A stretch of 64,000 bases of DNA from Rhodobacteraceae bacterium KLH11. Its GTDB lineage: Bacteria; Pseudomonadota; Alphaproteobacteria; Rhodobacterales; Rhodobacteraceae. The notes below the pieces were generated by a model. That model saw only the letters and a program-made list of their open reading frames with translations, was not told the origin of the DNA and made no database searches. A program made the translations under genes and the position numbers. Positions 35,247-43,618 of the stretch are shown here, piece after piece. Each line of letters opens with the position of its first letter. Positions within the stretch are counted from its first letter, which is position 1. The DNA is taken from NCBI GenBank assembly GCA_000158135.1, contig DS999531.1, positions 2,026,051 to 2,090,050 on the forward strand, read 5' to 3'.

Positions 35247-36395
35247 TCATACCCCCGGAGGCGGAGGTGGCAGAATGGTGAACAATTGCGCAAGTTCCTG
35301 CACCTCTCCGGCCTTTTTCCATCCGTCCTGACCGGCGGTCCAGACATGGGTGTCTCGCGTGATTTCTCCATCTGCCGCCATACGGCCCATCTTGGCCTTC
35401 GAGAACGGGCCGCTCGTCTGGCCATCCACCGCAATGTGCCAAACATGCTCAACAGGCGGAGGAGGCGGCGGTGCGGCATGCGCCGAGGGTTGCGGTGCAG
35501 CGGGGGCGGGACCGCCCCACGGGCCGCTGGGTTGACCCGCTGCCATGTTCGACATCTGCTGCGCCATTGCCATGCCCATTCCCATGCCAAGCCCTGCGCC
35601 CATGCCACCACCCTGACCGGGGTTGTTGGCGGCTGCCGTCATGGCCTCGGCCGCAGAATACTGGGTGAATTTGCCCAGATCGCCCGCCAACCCCATTGAG
35701 GTGCGTTTGTCCAGCGCCGCCTCGACCGCGGGCGGCAGCGAGATATTCTCGATATAGAACTCGGGCATCTCCAGCCCATAGCCTTCCAGTACGGGCGAAA
35801 CCTCGGCCGCGATCAGTTTGCCCAGATCGGCGGTGTTGGCGGCCATATCCAGAACCGGGATACCGGACCCCGCGATCACACGGCTGAATTCCTGCACGAT
35901 GATGTTGCGGATCTGAAAGCTGATCTCATCCATGGTGAATTCACCATCGGTGCCAACAATCTCGATCAGGAACTTGGCCGGGTCCTTGACGCGGACCGTA
36001 TAGGTGCCGAAGGCGCGAATGCGGGTGGGGCCAAACTCCGGATCGCGCAGCATGATCGGGTTCTTGGTGCCCCATTTCAGGTCATTGAACCGGGTCGTGT
36101 TGACGAAATAGACCTCGGATTTGAACGGAGACTGAAAGCCGTGATCCCAGTGCTGCAGCGTCGTCAGGATCGGCATGTTGTTGGTCTCAAGCATATAAAG
36201 ACCGGGCGTGAACACATCCGCCAGCTGGCCCTCATGCACGAACACCGCCGCCTGACCTTCGCGCACGGTCAGCTTGGCGCCATATTTGATCTCATGGCCT
36301 TCGCGTTCGAACCGCCAGACCATGGTGTCACGGGTGTCATCGACCCAATGAATGACATCAATGAATTCTCCTCTCAGAAAATCAAATATTCCCAT
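35247..36395 (-). CDS. SPFH domain protein with C-terminal GYF_2 domain
   Basis: 382 residues. An SPFH/band-7-like domain fills about 25-235 (VREGQAAVFVHEGQLADVFTPGLYMLETNNMPILTTL, GTYTVRVKDPAKFLIEIVG). A Gly/Met-rich and then Pro/Ala-rich linker (about 255-310) leads to a GYF_2 domain (WHIAVDGQTSGPFSKAKMGRMAADGEITRDTHVWTAGQDGWKKAGEV, about 318-365), a fold that binds proline-rich peptides. The chain ends in a proline run that could itself be a GYF ligand. Family members are called virion-core-like. SPFH proteins form oligomeric membrane scaffolds. Located mid-operon between the DUF2927 lipoprotein and a membrane protein. Confidence 0.85.
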   Translation of the reverse strand: MGIFDFLRGEFIDVIHWVDDTRDTMVWRFEREGHEIKYGAKLTVREGQAAVFVHEGQLADVFTPGLYMLETNNMPILTTLQHWDHGFQSPFKSEVYFVNTTRFNDLKWGTKNPIMLRDPEFGPTRIRAFGTYTVRVKDPAKFLIEIVGTDGEFTMDEISFQIRNIIVQEFSRVIAGSGIPVLDMAANTADLGKLIAAEVSPVLEGYGLEMPEFYIENISLPPAVEAALDKRTSMGLAGDLGKFTQYSAAEAMTAAANNPGQGGGMGAGLGMGMGMAMAQQMSNMAAGQPSGPWGGPAPAAPQPSAHAAPPPPPPVEHVWHIAVDGQTSGPFSKAKMGRMAADGEITRDTHVWTAGQDGWKKAGEVQELAQLFTILPPPPPGV

Positions 36396-36417
36396 TTGGG
36401 TTCTCCTGTGTTCGGGG

Positions 36418-37374
36418 TCAAAGCGGCTGCCCCATCAATTCGCGTGCAATGATACGGACCACCGGGCGCGCCTCGTCGGCCGTCATCCCCGCTTTCAGGC
36501 GCGGGTCGTAAAGGATGGTCAGCAGTTTCTCGTCATGGCTGGTGAGTAGCGCAAATTCGTCATCATCGTTAAAGATCGATGGCCGGGCCGAGGGGCTGTC
36601 ATTCGGCAGGCCCAGGCCTTGCGCAATTTCCTCGTGAATACAGCTCAGGCGCACCAGATCGGGATGTTCGGCCCGGATCAGGGCAACCGCCCGCGTATAG
36701 GTTTGCGGTGCGCCGTTTGACGCGGATGCAAAGACGAAACAGTAGAAAGACCGCGGCAGTTCATCGAACAGGTCAAGCTGCGCCTGCCCGATGCCCGGGA
36801 TCAACTGTCGCAGCCGGGCCTGAACATAGGCCGTATCATCTTCGCCCGCCACAAAGACGTGGAAATTTGCGTTCCGGCTTACGGTCGAGATCGGGTGATC
36901 GGTCAACCGTGACAACCGGCTGGCGTAGGAATCGATCCGGGCGGCCTCCTGCTGGCGCACATTCGGCGCGACCGACGGGCCAAACTCGGGCTGGATACGT
37001 ACCGGAACCGACCAGCGGCTGAGTTGACGGCTGGTGCGGCGGCCGCTGCTTGAAACGGCTTGCCCGGGATATTCGTTGTAAAAGGCGATGGTTTCGAAGT
37101 TCCGCGCCAGATCATCGGCATCATAGGGTGTGTCTGGCCCGCCCCCATCTGTTCGCAGCAATCCCCGGGTCAGCAGGTTGGTCTGCACGCCTTGATAATA
37201 CCGCGCCAGATCAAGACTTACGGGCGAGGGCGGCTTATATGCATTGCTCGGGCCTTGTAGCTGCGCGGGCCGGGGCTTGGGCTTGACGGTTGGTGCCAGC
37301 GCGGGTTCGCAACCGGCCAGAGCCAGCAGCGATATCCCCCATATTGCAGTTCGGGTGGTCAGAAACGATCGCAC
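36418..37374 (-). CDS. DUF2927 lipoprotein
   Basis: 318 residues. The start encodes a lipoprotein signal with lipobox LALAGC (Cys22), so it is probably anchored in a membrane facing the periplasm. A proline-rich linker precedes the DUF2927 domain (about 80-300), with ARNFETIAFYNEY, NFHVFVAGEDD, FYCFVFA and CIHEEIAQGLGLPND. The HEEIAQGLGL stretch resembles an HExxx metallopeptidase helix, and metal-dependent hydrolysis is possible but unproven. It follows telA by 14 bases and precedes the SPFH gene by 22, so it is the periplasmic member of this operon. Confidence 0.75.
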   Translation of the reverse strand: MRSFLTTRTAIWGISLLALAGCEPALAPTVKPKPRPAQLQGPSNAYKPPSPVSLDLARYYQGVQTNLLTRGLLRTDGGGPDTPYDADDLARNFETIAFYNEYPGQAVSSSGRRTSRQLSRWSVPVRIQPEFGPSVAPNVRQQEAARIDSYASRLSRLTDHPISTVSRNANFHVFVAGEDDTAYVQARLRQLIPGIGQAQLDLFDELPRSFYCFVFASASNGAPQTYTRAVALIRAEHPDLVRLSCIHEEIAQGLGLPNDSPSARPSIFNDDDEFALLTSHDEKLLTILYDPRLKAGMTADEARPVVRIIARELMGQPL

Positions 37375-37388
37375 GCCCGCGGTTTCCT

Positions 37389-38579
37389 TTATTCGGGGAC
37401 AGCTGTTCCAGCATTGTCGCCGGTCCCATCCTGACGCGCCTTGGCCGAGGCCAGAGTGTCGCGCAGCTCTTTTTCCATATTCTGCAGTTCCTGTTCGGCG
37501 GCGGCGCGTTTGGCCTTGCCCTCGTCGGCAATGGCAAGGCTTTCGTTGATCGTGCCGATCAGATCGGCATTGGCCTGTTTGACGGCCTCGATATCGAACA
37601 CGCCGCGCTCCATCTCTTCGCGGATCATCTTGTTCGATTCGCGCAGATTGGCCGCGTTCGAGGTCAGCAGTTCATTGGTCAGATCATTGGCGTCACGCAC
37701 CGCAGCTGCGGCTTCGGCGCTGCGCTGGATGGTGACGGCCTGTGCCAGTTGCGTTTCCCACAATGGCACGGTGTTGACCAGGGTCGAGTTGATCTTGGTC
37801 ACCAGCGATTTGTCGTTTTCCTGCACCAACCGGATTGAGGGCAGGGATTGCATCGTGACCTGACGCGTCAGTTTCAGGTCGTGCACCCGGCGTTCCAGAT
37901 CGTCGCGTGCGGCGCGCAGGTCGCGCAGCTCCTGCGCTTTCATCACCTGGCTGTCTTCGGCTGCGGCCTGAACTTCGGCCTCTTTTGCGGGAATGTCCTG
38001 GCTGTCCAGCTCGGTCAGCTTTTCCTCGCCCGCTGCGATGTAAAGCGCCAGCTCGTCATAGAATTCCAACGTCTTTTCATAAAGCAGATCAAGCGACTTG
38101 ATGTCTTTCAGCAGGGTATGTTCGTGCCCCAGCAGATCGTCAGTGATCTTGTCGATCTGGCTTTGAACATCTTCATATTGCGCGGTGAACTTGGCAAAGG
38201 GCGCGGCGCGGCCCAGCAGTTTTTCCCACCAGCTGCGTTCGCGGCGCACGTCCAGTTCGCTGACCGAGAAACCCCGGATTGTCGTTACGATATTGCGCAG
38301 GCTGTCGCCTGCGGGGCCCACATCCTTGTTGCGCACATCTGCCAGCATGGCTTGGCTGATTTCCTGCAATTCCGCCTGTGCCGACGATCCGAACGAGACG
38401 ATCGAATTGGTGTTGTCCATATCGATCTCACCCATCCGCTTGCGTATCTCAGCGCCAACCGGTTCTTCGGCCTCTTCCAGCGGGACAATCGCTGTCTGCG
38501 GATCAGGCAGGGTGACAGCGGTGACTTCCTGCACCAGTGTTTCAGCCTCGACCGCTTTGTTCTTGATGTCATGGGACAT
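37389..38579 (-). CDS. telA: toxic anion resistance (TelA/KlaA family) protein
   Basis: 396 residues, normal TelA length. Mostly helical with predicted coiled coils; it shows the family segments FTAQYEDVQSQIDKITDDLLGHEHTLLKDIKSLDLLYEKTLEFYDELALYI-type core (about 130-185), LTRQVTMQSLPSIRLVQENDKSLVTKI and TVPLWETQLAQAVTIQR. TelA was found through tellurite resistance, and comparative work ties it to TerD-type and XpaC proteins in membrane stress. Its molecular action is unknown. It follows the xpaC-like gene by 30 bases, the classic pairing, within an operon that has no TerC/TerD gene in view. Confidence 0.9.
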   Translation of the reverse strand: MSHDIKNKAVEAETLVQEVTAVTLPDPQTAIVPLEEAEEPVGAEIRKRMGEIDMDNTNSIVSFGSSAQAELQEISQAMLADVRNKDVGPAGDSLRNIVTTIRGFSVSELDVRRERSWWEKLLGRAAPFAKFTAQYEDVQSQIDKITDDLLGHEHTLLKDIKSLDLLYEKTLEFYDELALYIAAGEEKLTELDSQDIPAKEAEVQAAAEDSQVMKAQELRDLRAARDDLERRVHDLKLTRQVTMQSLPSIRLVQENDKSLVTKINSTLVNTVPLWETQLAQAVTIQRSAEAAAAVRDANDLTNELLTSNAANLRESNKMIREEMERGVFDIEAVKQANADLIGTINESLAIADEGKAKRAAAEQELQNMEKELRDTLASAKARQDGTGDNAGTAVPE

Positions 38580-38609
38580 GGGTATAATCCTCGCTCAAAT
38601 AATAGCCGG

Positions 38610-39524
38610 TCAGTCCAACCGGACGCCTTCGCGCTGCAACCGGTCGCGCAGCACATCAATTTCAACCGTCAGATCACTGCGGTCATCCAGTAGCATTTTT
38701 CGCGTCCGAGCCGCAAAATTCTGTTCCAGATCATCCAGCAGGGCCGAGTAATCCTCAAGCGCCTTGGCGTCACGGGTACGGGTATAGACATCCGAGAACT
38801 TGACCGTCGCATCGCGCGCGCCCTGCAAATAGACCGTCAGGTATTTCCGGGCACCGGCCAGATCGCGGGGGTCTTCCTCGACCGTGCGAAACAGATCGCG
38901 GGCTGTGTCCTGAAACCGTTCGACGCGCGCCTCAATCCGGCGGTCGCCGGCGCGTTTGATTGCATCGGTCATCTCGGCCAGATGCGTTTCCGCGTCTTCT
39001 ACAACGCGCGCCACGCGGTCTTGCTGGAAAGTGTCGATCCCTTCCATGCCCTTGTCTTTCAAAGGATCCAGCCCGAATGAGATTGAATGCAGAACTGATG
39101 CAGCGACCCCGAACAGAACCGGTGCCAGCAGGCTGGCCTGAGCGGCGGCTTCGGTATCCAGAAACTCACTGCGATAGGCTGCCAGTGCGGCACCCAGACC
39201 CGTAAGGCCACTGGCAAATATCTTGCGGGGGAAGGCCGGGCGGCGTGCTGTGCGTCTGGCGTTGTAAGCCGCTTCGGCGCGCAGGCCTTCACGCAGCAGG
39301 AATGCGGCGGCGGTCAAAAGGCCCGCTGCAACCAAGCCGATCGTCATGCCGATAGCGCCGTCGTTCAGGGACAGAAACACCAATGGGATCGCCGGCAGAA
39401 ACAGTAGATTTGCCCGCGCGCCCGCAGGTTCAACCCGGGCGCGGTCAAACTGCCCGCGTGGTGGCTGGCCTTCATCTGAGGGCGCCCCCTGAGGGCTGAA
39501 TTTCCCGCCGAACCGCTTGGCCAT
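38610..39524 (-). CDS. XpaC-like (5-bromo-4-chloroindolyl phosphate hydrolysis) family protein
   Basis: 304 residues. The N-terminal 40 residues are polar. Membrane helices lie around 41-80 and 105-150 (LLFLPAIPLVFLSL, IGMTIGLVAAGLLTAAAFLL, and the IFASGLTGLGAALAAY to VLFGVAASVLHSI stretch), and a cytoplasmic helical domain follows (about 165-300). The family name comes from a Bacillus phenotype and does not establish phosphatase activity; no catalytic motif is visible. It is the first large gene of the operon and directly precedes telA, its usual partner. Its ATG stands 3 bases after the stop of a 29-residue membrane peptide gene. Confidence 0.8.
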   Translation of the reverse strand: MAKRFGGKFSPQGAPSDEGQPPRGQFDRARVEPAGARANLLFLPAIPLVFLSLNDGAIGMTIGLVAAGLLTAAAFLLREGLRAEAAYNARRTARRPAFPRKIFASGLTGLGAALAAYRSEFLDTEAAAQASLLAPVLFGVAASVLHSISFGLDPLKDKGMEGIDTFQQDRVARVVEDAETHLAEMTDAIKRAGDRRIEARVERFQDTARDLFRTVEEDPRDLAGARKYLTVYLQGARDATVKFSDVYTRTRDAKALEDYSALLDDLEQNFAARTRKMLLDDRSDLTVEIDVLRDRLQREGVRLD

Positions 39525-39527
39525 ATC

Positions 39528-39617
39528 CTACAAGCCCCCCAGCACACCGGTGCAGACGCCGAACAACAGCGCCAACAGGGCCGCGTAGGCCAATTTTTGC
39601 ACTCCGGTCCCGGACAT
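39528..39617 (-). CDS. 29-residue hydrophobic microprotein upstream of xpaC
   Basis: ATG at 39617 and TAG at 39530-39528 enclose 29 codons. The peptide starts MSGTGVQKLAYAALLALLF and ends with a glycine-rich GVCTGVLGGL. It has one lysine near the start and a single helix of about 20 residues with one cysteine, as expected for a small inner-membrane protein. A GGGGGG tract lies four bases upstream of the ATG. Its stop is only 3 bases from the XpaC ATG, so it is almost certainly co-transcribed and perhaps translationally coupled. It was not matched to any named family. A regulatory leader peptide is the alternative. Confidence 0.6.
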   Translation of the reverse strand: MSGTGVQKLAYAALLALLFGVCTGVLGGL

Positions 39618-39698
39618 GGTGCCCCCCAACTGTGGCTTTCACAGAAAAGTTAGGCGATGCGCGGGCTTGGCGCTAGGGGGAAGGTTGAATAACCCGCG

Positions 39699-40514
39699 TC
39701 ACTTGCGAGGTTTCTTGCCGATTGCCGGTCTTTTGCGCTGTGGGCGGGCGGGGCGTTTTGCGGGGGCCTTGCCGTCGCCCTCGGCGTCCAGCCCCAACTG
39801 GTCGCGCATCACCCGGCGGCGGATTTCCTCAACCTCGCCGGGTTTCAGATCACCCAGCTGAAACGGCCCGTAAGAGACCCGCAAAAGCCTGTTCACCACA
39901 TAACCGATATCTTCGATGGCGCGACGGATTTCCCGGTTCTTGCCTTCGCGCAGGCCAATGGTCAGCCAGGCATTTGCGCCCTGTTGGCGGTCCAGTGTCA
40001 CGGTCATGGGCTGAAACCGTTCGCCGTCGATCACCAGCCCCTTGCGCAGCGGTGCGAAATCTTCGTCCCTAGGCCGCCCGTTTACCCGCACCCGGTATTT
40101 GCGCAGCCAACCGGTTGAGGGTAGCTCCAGCTTGCGTTTGATGCCGCCATCATTGGTCAGCAGCAGCAACCCTTCCGAGTTCAGGTCGAGCCGCCCGACG
40201 CTCATGACCCGGGGCATGTTTTCGGGGAGTTTGTCGAAGATCGTGGTACGCCCCTTTTCATCCCGTGCGGTGGTCACCAGACCCGGCGGTTTATGATAGA
40301 GCCAAAGGCGTGAAGGCTCTGGTTCCGACACGGGTTTGCCGTCAACGGTGATCTTGTCCTTGCCGGTCACGTTCAGCGCCGGGCTGTTGATTGGCTTGCC
40401 ATTCACGGCCACACGACCGGCTTCGATCATACGTTCAGCTTCGCGGCGCGAGGCGATACCGGCGCGGGCCAGCACTTTGGCGATCCGGTCGCCGGGAGGA
40501 GGGGTGTTGCTCAT
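39699..40514 (-). CDS. rluB: 23S rRNA pseudouridine synthase, RluB type
   Basis: 271 residues from the ATG at 40514 (GGGGG just before); the frame extends upstream but over the divergent tadA gene. An S4 RNA-binding domain (about 10-55: DRIAKVLARAGIASRREAERMIEAGRVAVNGK) precedes the RsuA/RluB catalytic domain with the aspartate motif GRLDLNSEGLLLLTND. The C-terminal tail (after 245) is strongly basic (KAPAKRPARPQRKRPAIGKKPRK), typical of alpha-proteobacterial RluB. It modifies a uridine of 23S rRNA (position 2605 in E. coli). RsuA or RluE specificity cannot be fully excluded. Divergent from tadA with 61 bases between the starts. Confidence 0.88.
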   Translation of the reverse strand: MSNTPPPGDRIAKVLARAGIASRREAERMIEAGRVAVNGKPINSPALNVTGKDKITVDGKPVSEPEPSRLWLYHKPPGLVTTARDEKGRTTIFDKLPENMPRVMSVGRLDLNSEGLLLLTNDGGIKRKLELPSTGWLRKYRVRVNGRPRDEDFAPLRKGLVIDGERFQPMTVTLDRQQGANAWLTIGLREGKNREIRRAIEDIGYVVNRLLRVSYGPFQLGDLKPGEVEEIRRRVMRDQLGLDAEGDGKAPAKRPARPQRKRPAIGKKPRK

Positions 40515-40575
40515 CCCCCGGCCATAGCGCATACCGGCGGCTTGCGAAAGGCAGGTTTCTGGGGCAGTCAGAGGC

Positions 40576-41028
40576 ATGGAGTTCAGATCGCACATGAAAC
40601 TGGCGCTGGAACAGGCGCGTGCGGCGGCAGATCGCGGCGAGGTGCCGGTTGGTGCGGTGATCGTTGCGCCAGACGGGCAGGTTGTTGCCGCCGATGGAAA
40701 CCGGACGCGGGAACTGAATGACCCCACCGCCCATGCCGAGATTCTGGCCCTGCGCGCGGCCTGTGCGCAGGTTAAGTCCGAGCGGCTGCCGGATCACGAC
40801 CTTTACGTGACGCTGGAGCCCTGCGCCATGTGCGCGGCGGCGCTGGCTGCCGCGCGTATCCGGCGCGTGTATTACGGCGCATCCGATCCGAAATCTGGCG
40901 GTGTGGCGCATGGGGCACGGGTGTTTTCTCATCCCCAGACCCACCACAGGCCAGAGGTTTATGACGGCATCGCGGCTGATGAGGCCGCCGCGTTGCTCAA
41001 ACAATTCTTTGCGGCGCAGCGCAGTTAG
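40576..41028 (+). CDS. tadA: tRNA-specific adenosine deaminase
   Basis: 150 residues. The cytidine-deaminase fold zinc site is complete: AHAEI (ligand His and catalytic Glu) and EPCAMCAAAL (two ligand Cys). With the GEVPVGAVIV start and GARVF near the end it matches TadA, which converts A34 of tRNA-Arg(ACG) to inosine and is essential in most bacteria. The ATG at 40576 is chosen over the one 18 bases on because it fits family length. The last codon overlaps the convergent M24 gene end by 4 bases. Confidence 0.88.
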   Translation: MEFRSHMKLALEQARAAADRGEVPVGAVIVAPDGQVVAADGNRTRELNDPTAHAEILALRAACAQVKSERLPDHDLYVTLEPCAMCAAALAAARIRRVYYGASDPKSGGVAHGARVFSHPQTHHRPEVYDGIAADEAAALLKQFFAAQRS

Positions 41029-42191
41029 GATTTCACGACCATTTCACGCGGGATATCGGCCAATGATTGACCGCCCGTATTGGTCACCACAAAGCTTTCA
41101 GTAATAGCCAGCCCCCAGTCAGGTGTCCACAAACCGGGCATCAGGTGAAATGTCATGTTTTCCTGCAACTCTGTCACATCGCCCGGCCGCAAGCTCATGG
41201 TGCGTTCACCCCAATCGGGCGGATAGCTCAGGCCGATCGGATAGCCGGTGCGGTTGGCTTTGACATAACCCGCCCGGGCGAAGCTTTCATAGACGCAGGC
41301 GGCAACCTCTTCGCAGGTTGTGCCGGGGCGTGCGGCAGACAGGGCGTCTTCGATGGCCTGAAGCACAGCCGCCTCTGCCCGCCGGATGTCATCCGGAGGA
41401 TCGCCCAGAAACAGGCTGCGGCTGGCCGGGCAGTGATACCGGCGATAGCAGCCTGAGATTTCGAAATAGGTGGCCTCTCCACGCGTCAGAGGCCTGTCGT
41501 TCCATGTGATGTGTGAAGCCGAAGCTTCGCGGCCTGACGGTGCGATTGGCACGATCGCGGGGTAGTCTCCGGCAAGGCCGGGCAGCCCGGCGATGCCTGC
41601 GGCCTGAACCTCGGCCACCAATTGGTTCTTGGGCAGGCCTTCCCGAAACGCCCGTCGCAGAACGCTGTGCATATGGGCGGTCAGTTGCCCCGCTTTGCGC
41701 ATCATCCCGATCTCGGCATCGCTTTTGACAGCGCGCTGCCAGTTCACCAGCCCGGTGGCGTCGATCAACGCCCCGAAGGCGCGTTCAAGAATGTGGTGGC
41801 TTTTGGCGGAGTAGTAATAGTTATCCATCTCGACCCCCAGCCCCGAGGTCCAGCCGCGTTCGCGCAGCGCAAGTACCAGAGCATCGACCGGGTGATGGTC
41901 GGGATGCTGCACGTGTTCCTCGGGCCAATCCAGCAAGTCGGACGTATCCAGCCACGTGGTCTGTGCCGCGCCCGCCTTATCCTGCGTCCGCCCCCACCAG
42001 AGCGGAGAACCTTTGGCTGGCAGGATCACCATTTGCGGAACATAGAAGCTCCACCCGTCATATCCCGTCAGCCACGCCATGTTGGAAGGATCAGTGATCA
42101 ATAATGTCTCGATCCCACGCTGCGCCATGGCAGCGCGGGTTCTGGCAATACGCCCGGCATATTCCTGCGCGCTGAAATCCGAGGCGGGCAT
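41025..42191 (-). CDS. M24 family (creatinase/prolidase-like) hydrolase, DoeA-like
   Basis: 388 residues with a creatinase N-terminal domain (about 12-150, DPSNMAWLTGYDGWSFYVPQMVI) and a pita-bread C domain (from 160). The usual five metal ligands of M24 peptidases are not all present: the first Asp site reads FEISGCYRRYHCPASRSLF, as in metal-free creatinase-like enzymes. The whole resembles ectoine hydrolase DoeA, which opens ectoine to N-acetyl-diaminobutyrate. No other ectoine-use genes (doeB, doeC, doeD, transporter) are near, so the substrate is uncertain. Its ATG overlaps the upstream MBL gene stop (TGATG). Confidence 0.75.
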   Translation of the reverse strand: MPASDFSAQEYAGRIARTRAAMAQRGIETLLITDPSNMAWLTGYDGWSFYVPQMVILPAKGSPLWWGRTQDKAGAAQTTWLDTSDLLDWPEEHVQHPDHHPVDALVLALRERGWTSGLGVEMDNYYYSAKSHHILERAFGALIDATGLVNWQRAVKSDAEIGMMRKAGQLTAHMHSVLRRAFREGLPKNQLVAEVQAAGIAGLPGLAGDYPAIVPIAPSGREASASHITWNDRPLTRGEATYFEISGCYRRYHCPASRSLFLGDPPDDIRRAEAAVLQAIEDALSAARPGTTCEEVAACVYESFARAGYVKANRTGYPIGLSYPPDWGERTMSLRPGDVTELQENMTFHLMPGLWTPDWGLAITESFVVTNTGGQSLADIPREMVVKS

Positions 42192-42883
42192 CAGAGTGTG
42201 ATCGCCTGCATGACTTCAGGCTCGATCACATCAACCCCGGGCAAACCGTCCTTCAAAGCTTTGGCCGATTGCTCAAGGATCGGGAAGGTTTTGTAATGGC
42301 AGGGTATTACAGTCTTGAAGTTGAAATACCGTTTGGCGGCATAAGCCGTGCCCTTCATATCCATGGTGAAATGGCCGCCCGCCGACAGAATGCCGATATC
42401 GGGTTTGTAGTAATCGCCCATCCACTCCATATCAGCCATGATATCTGTATCGCCTGAAAGATAGACCATATGCCCCTCAGCCGCGATCATATACCCGACC
42501 TCAGTGCCGCCGGTGCGCAGCCCGTCCGGGGTTGAGAAGGTTGAGCTGTGGGAGGCTGGCACCATCGACACCTTGATGCCATTCAGGTCCACCGTGCCCC
42601 CTTTGTTGAAACCAACGGTTTCGATCCCTTCAGCCTCGGCCCAGTATCCCATCAGGTCATACTGTCCCACCACGGGTATTTTCAGATGCTTGGCAAGGGG
42701 CAGTACATCGACCACATGATCGAAATGCGTATGTGTCAGCAGGATATGCGTTGCCCCGGCAACAGCCGCGTCATGCTGATCTTCGGGCAAAACCGGATTT
42801 CCGGTCAGCCAGGGATCAATCAGCAGAACCTGTCCTGCGGTTTCGATGCGAAAGCTGCCATGTCCCAGCCAAATGATATCCAT
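42191..42883 (-). CDS. metallo-beta-lactamase fold metal-dependent hydrolase (UPF0173/YtkL type)
   Basis: 230 residues from the ATG at 42883, which has GGAGG seven bases before it; an in-frame ATG at 42898 precedes that site and is rejected. The metal motif THTHFDHV (HxHxDH) is near residue 50, with GDTDIM and the ASHSS and CHYKTFP histidines further on, so the two-metal site is complete. The L-type family has no known physiological substrate. It is coupled with the M24 gene downstream (1-base overlap), suggesting both act on one compound, perhaps a cyclic amide. Confidence 0.82.
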   Translation of the reverse strand: MDIIWLGHGSFRIETAGQVLLIDPWLTGNPVLPEDQHDAAVAGATHILLTHTHFDHVVDVLPLAKHLKIPVVGQYDLMGYWAEAEGIETVGFNKGGTVDLNGIKVSMVPASHSSTFSTPDGLRTGGTEVGYMIAAEGHMVYLSGDTDIMADMEWMGDYYKPDIGILSAGGHFTMDMKGTAYAAKRYFNFKTVIPCHYKTFPILEQSAKALKDGLPGVDVIEPEVMQAITL

Positions 42884-42940
42884 GAAGGTTCCTCCCATTT
42901 TCTGCTTGGAGCCAACCTAGCATCCGCTATGTAAAAATCC

Positions 42941-43618
42941 ATGGACTGGACGCAGCATATTGACGGCTATTGCGAGCGGCTCTCGCCCGTATACTGGGCC
43001 GAGCCGATCAATGCGCTTACCAATGCGGCATTTCTGATCGCAGCCTTTGTCATGTGGCGCCGGGTGCGCGGGCAGGGGGCTCCGCTGGCGATGGCTCTGG
43101 TTGTGATATTGGCCGGGATCGGGGTCGGAAGTTATCTGTTTCATACCCATGCGCAGGTCTGGGCCGCGCTTGCGGATGTTGCACCGATCCTGCTGTTCAT
43201 CCTTGTCTATATCTTTGCAGTGAACCGCGATGTCTGGGGTCTGCGCCCGATCCATGCGTTTGGGTTGACCACCTTGTTCTTCCCCTATGCCGCCCTGACC
43301 CTTCCTGTGTTCCAACTGGTGCCGGGGCTGGGTGGCTCGGCGGCTTACGCACCGGTGCCGCTGCTGATTCTCATCTATGCAGGTCTGTTGCGGCACAAAC
43401 AGCCGCAAACAGCGCGCGGTCTGGCGATCGGAGCGGTGATCCTGATCGCCTCGATCACGTTTCGCGCGGTTGATGCGCCGATTTGCATGCGCCTGCCGAT
43501 GGGAACGCATTTCATGTGGCACATCCTGAATGCCATAATGCTGGGGTGGATGATCGAGGTCTATCGCAGAGCTATTGTGGCAAACCGTTTTGCATCAGCC
43601 TCGGAACGCAGCAGCTAA
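42941..43618 (+). CDS. ceramidase-family (PF05875-like) integral membrane hydrolase
   Basis: 225 residues with about seven helices. Conserved points of the alkaline ceramidase/CREST superfamily are seen: YCERLSPVYWAEPINALTNAAF at the start, SYLFHTHAQVWAALADVAPI (Ser-x3-His type and an Asp) and THFMWHILNA near the end; these His/Asp residues bind zinc in the eukaryotic enzymes. Ceramide-like lipids are not usual in roseobacters, so the target may be another amide lipid such as an ornithine or glutamine lipid. That is inference. Single gene; its end overlaps the convergent DUF4202 gene by 24 bases. Confidence 0.75.
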   Translation: MDWTQHIDGYCERLSPVYWAEPINALTNAAFLIAAFVMWRRVRGQGAPLAMALVVILAGIGVGSYLFHTHAQVWAALADVAPILLFILVYIFAVNRDVWGLRPIHAFGLTTLFFPYAALTLPVFQLVPGLGGSAAYAPVPLLILIYAGLLRHKQPQTARGLAIGAVILIASITFRAVDAPICMRLPMGTHFMWHILNAIMLGWMIEVYRRAIVANRFASASERSS

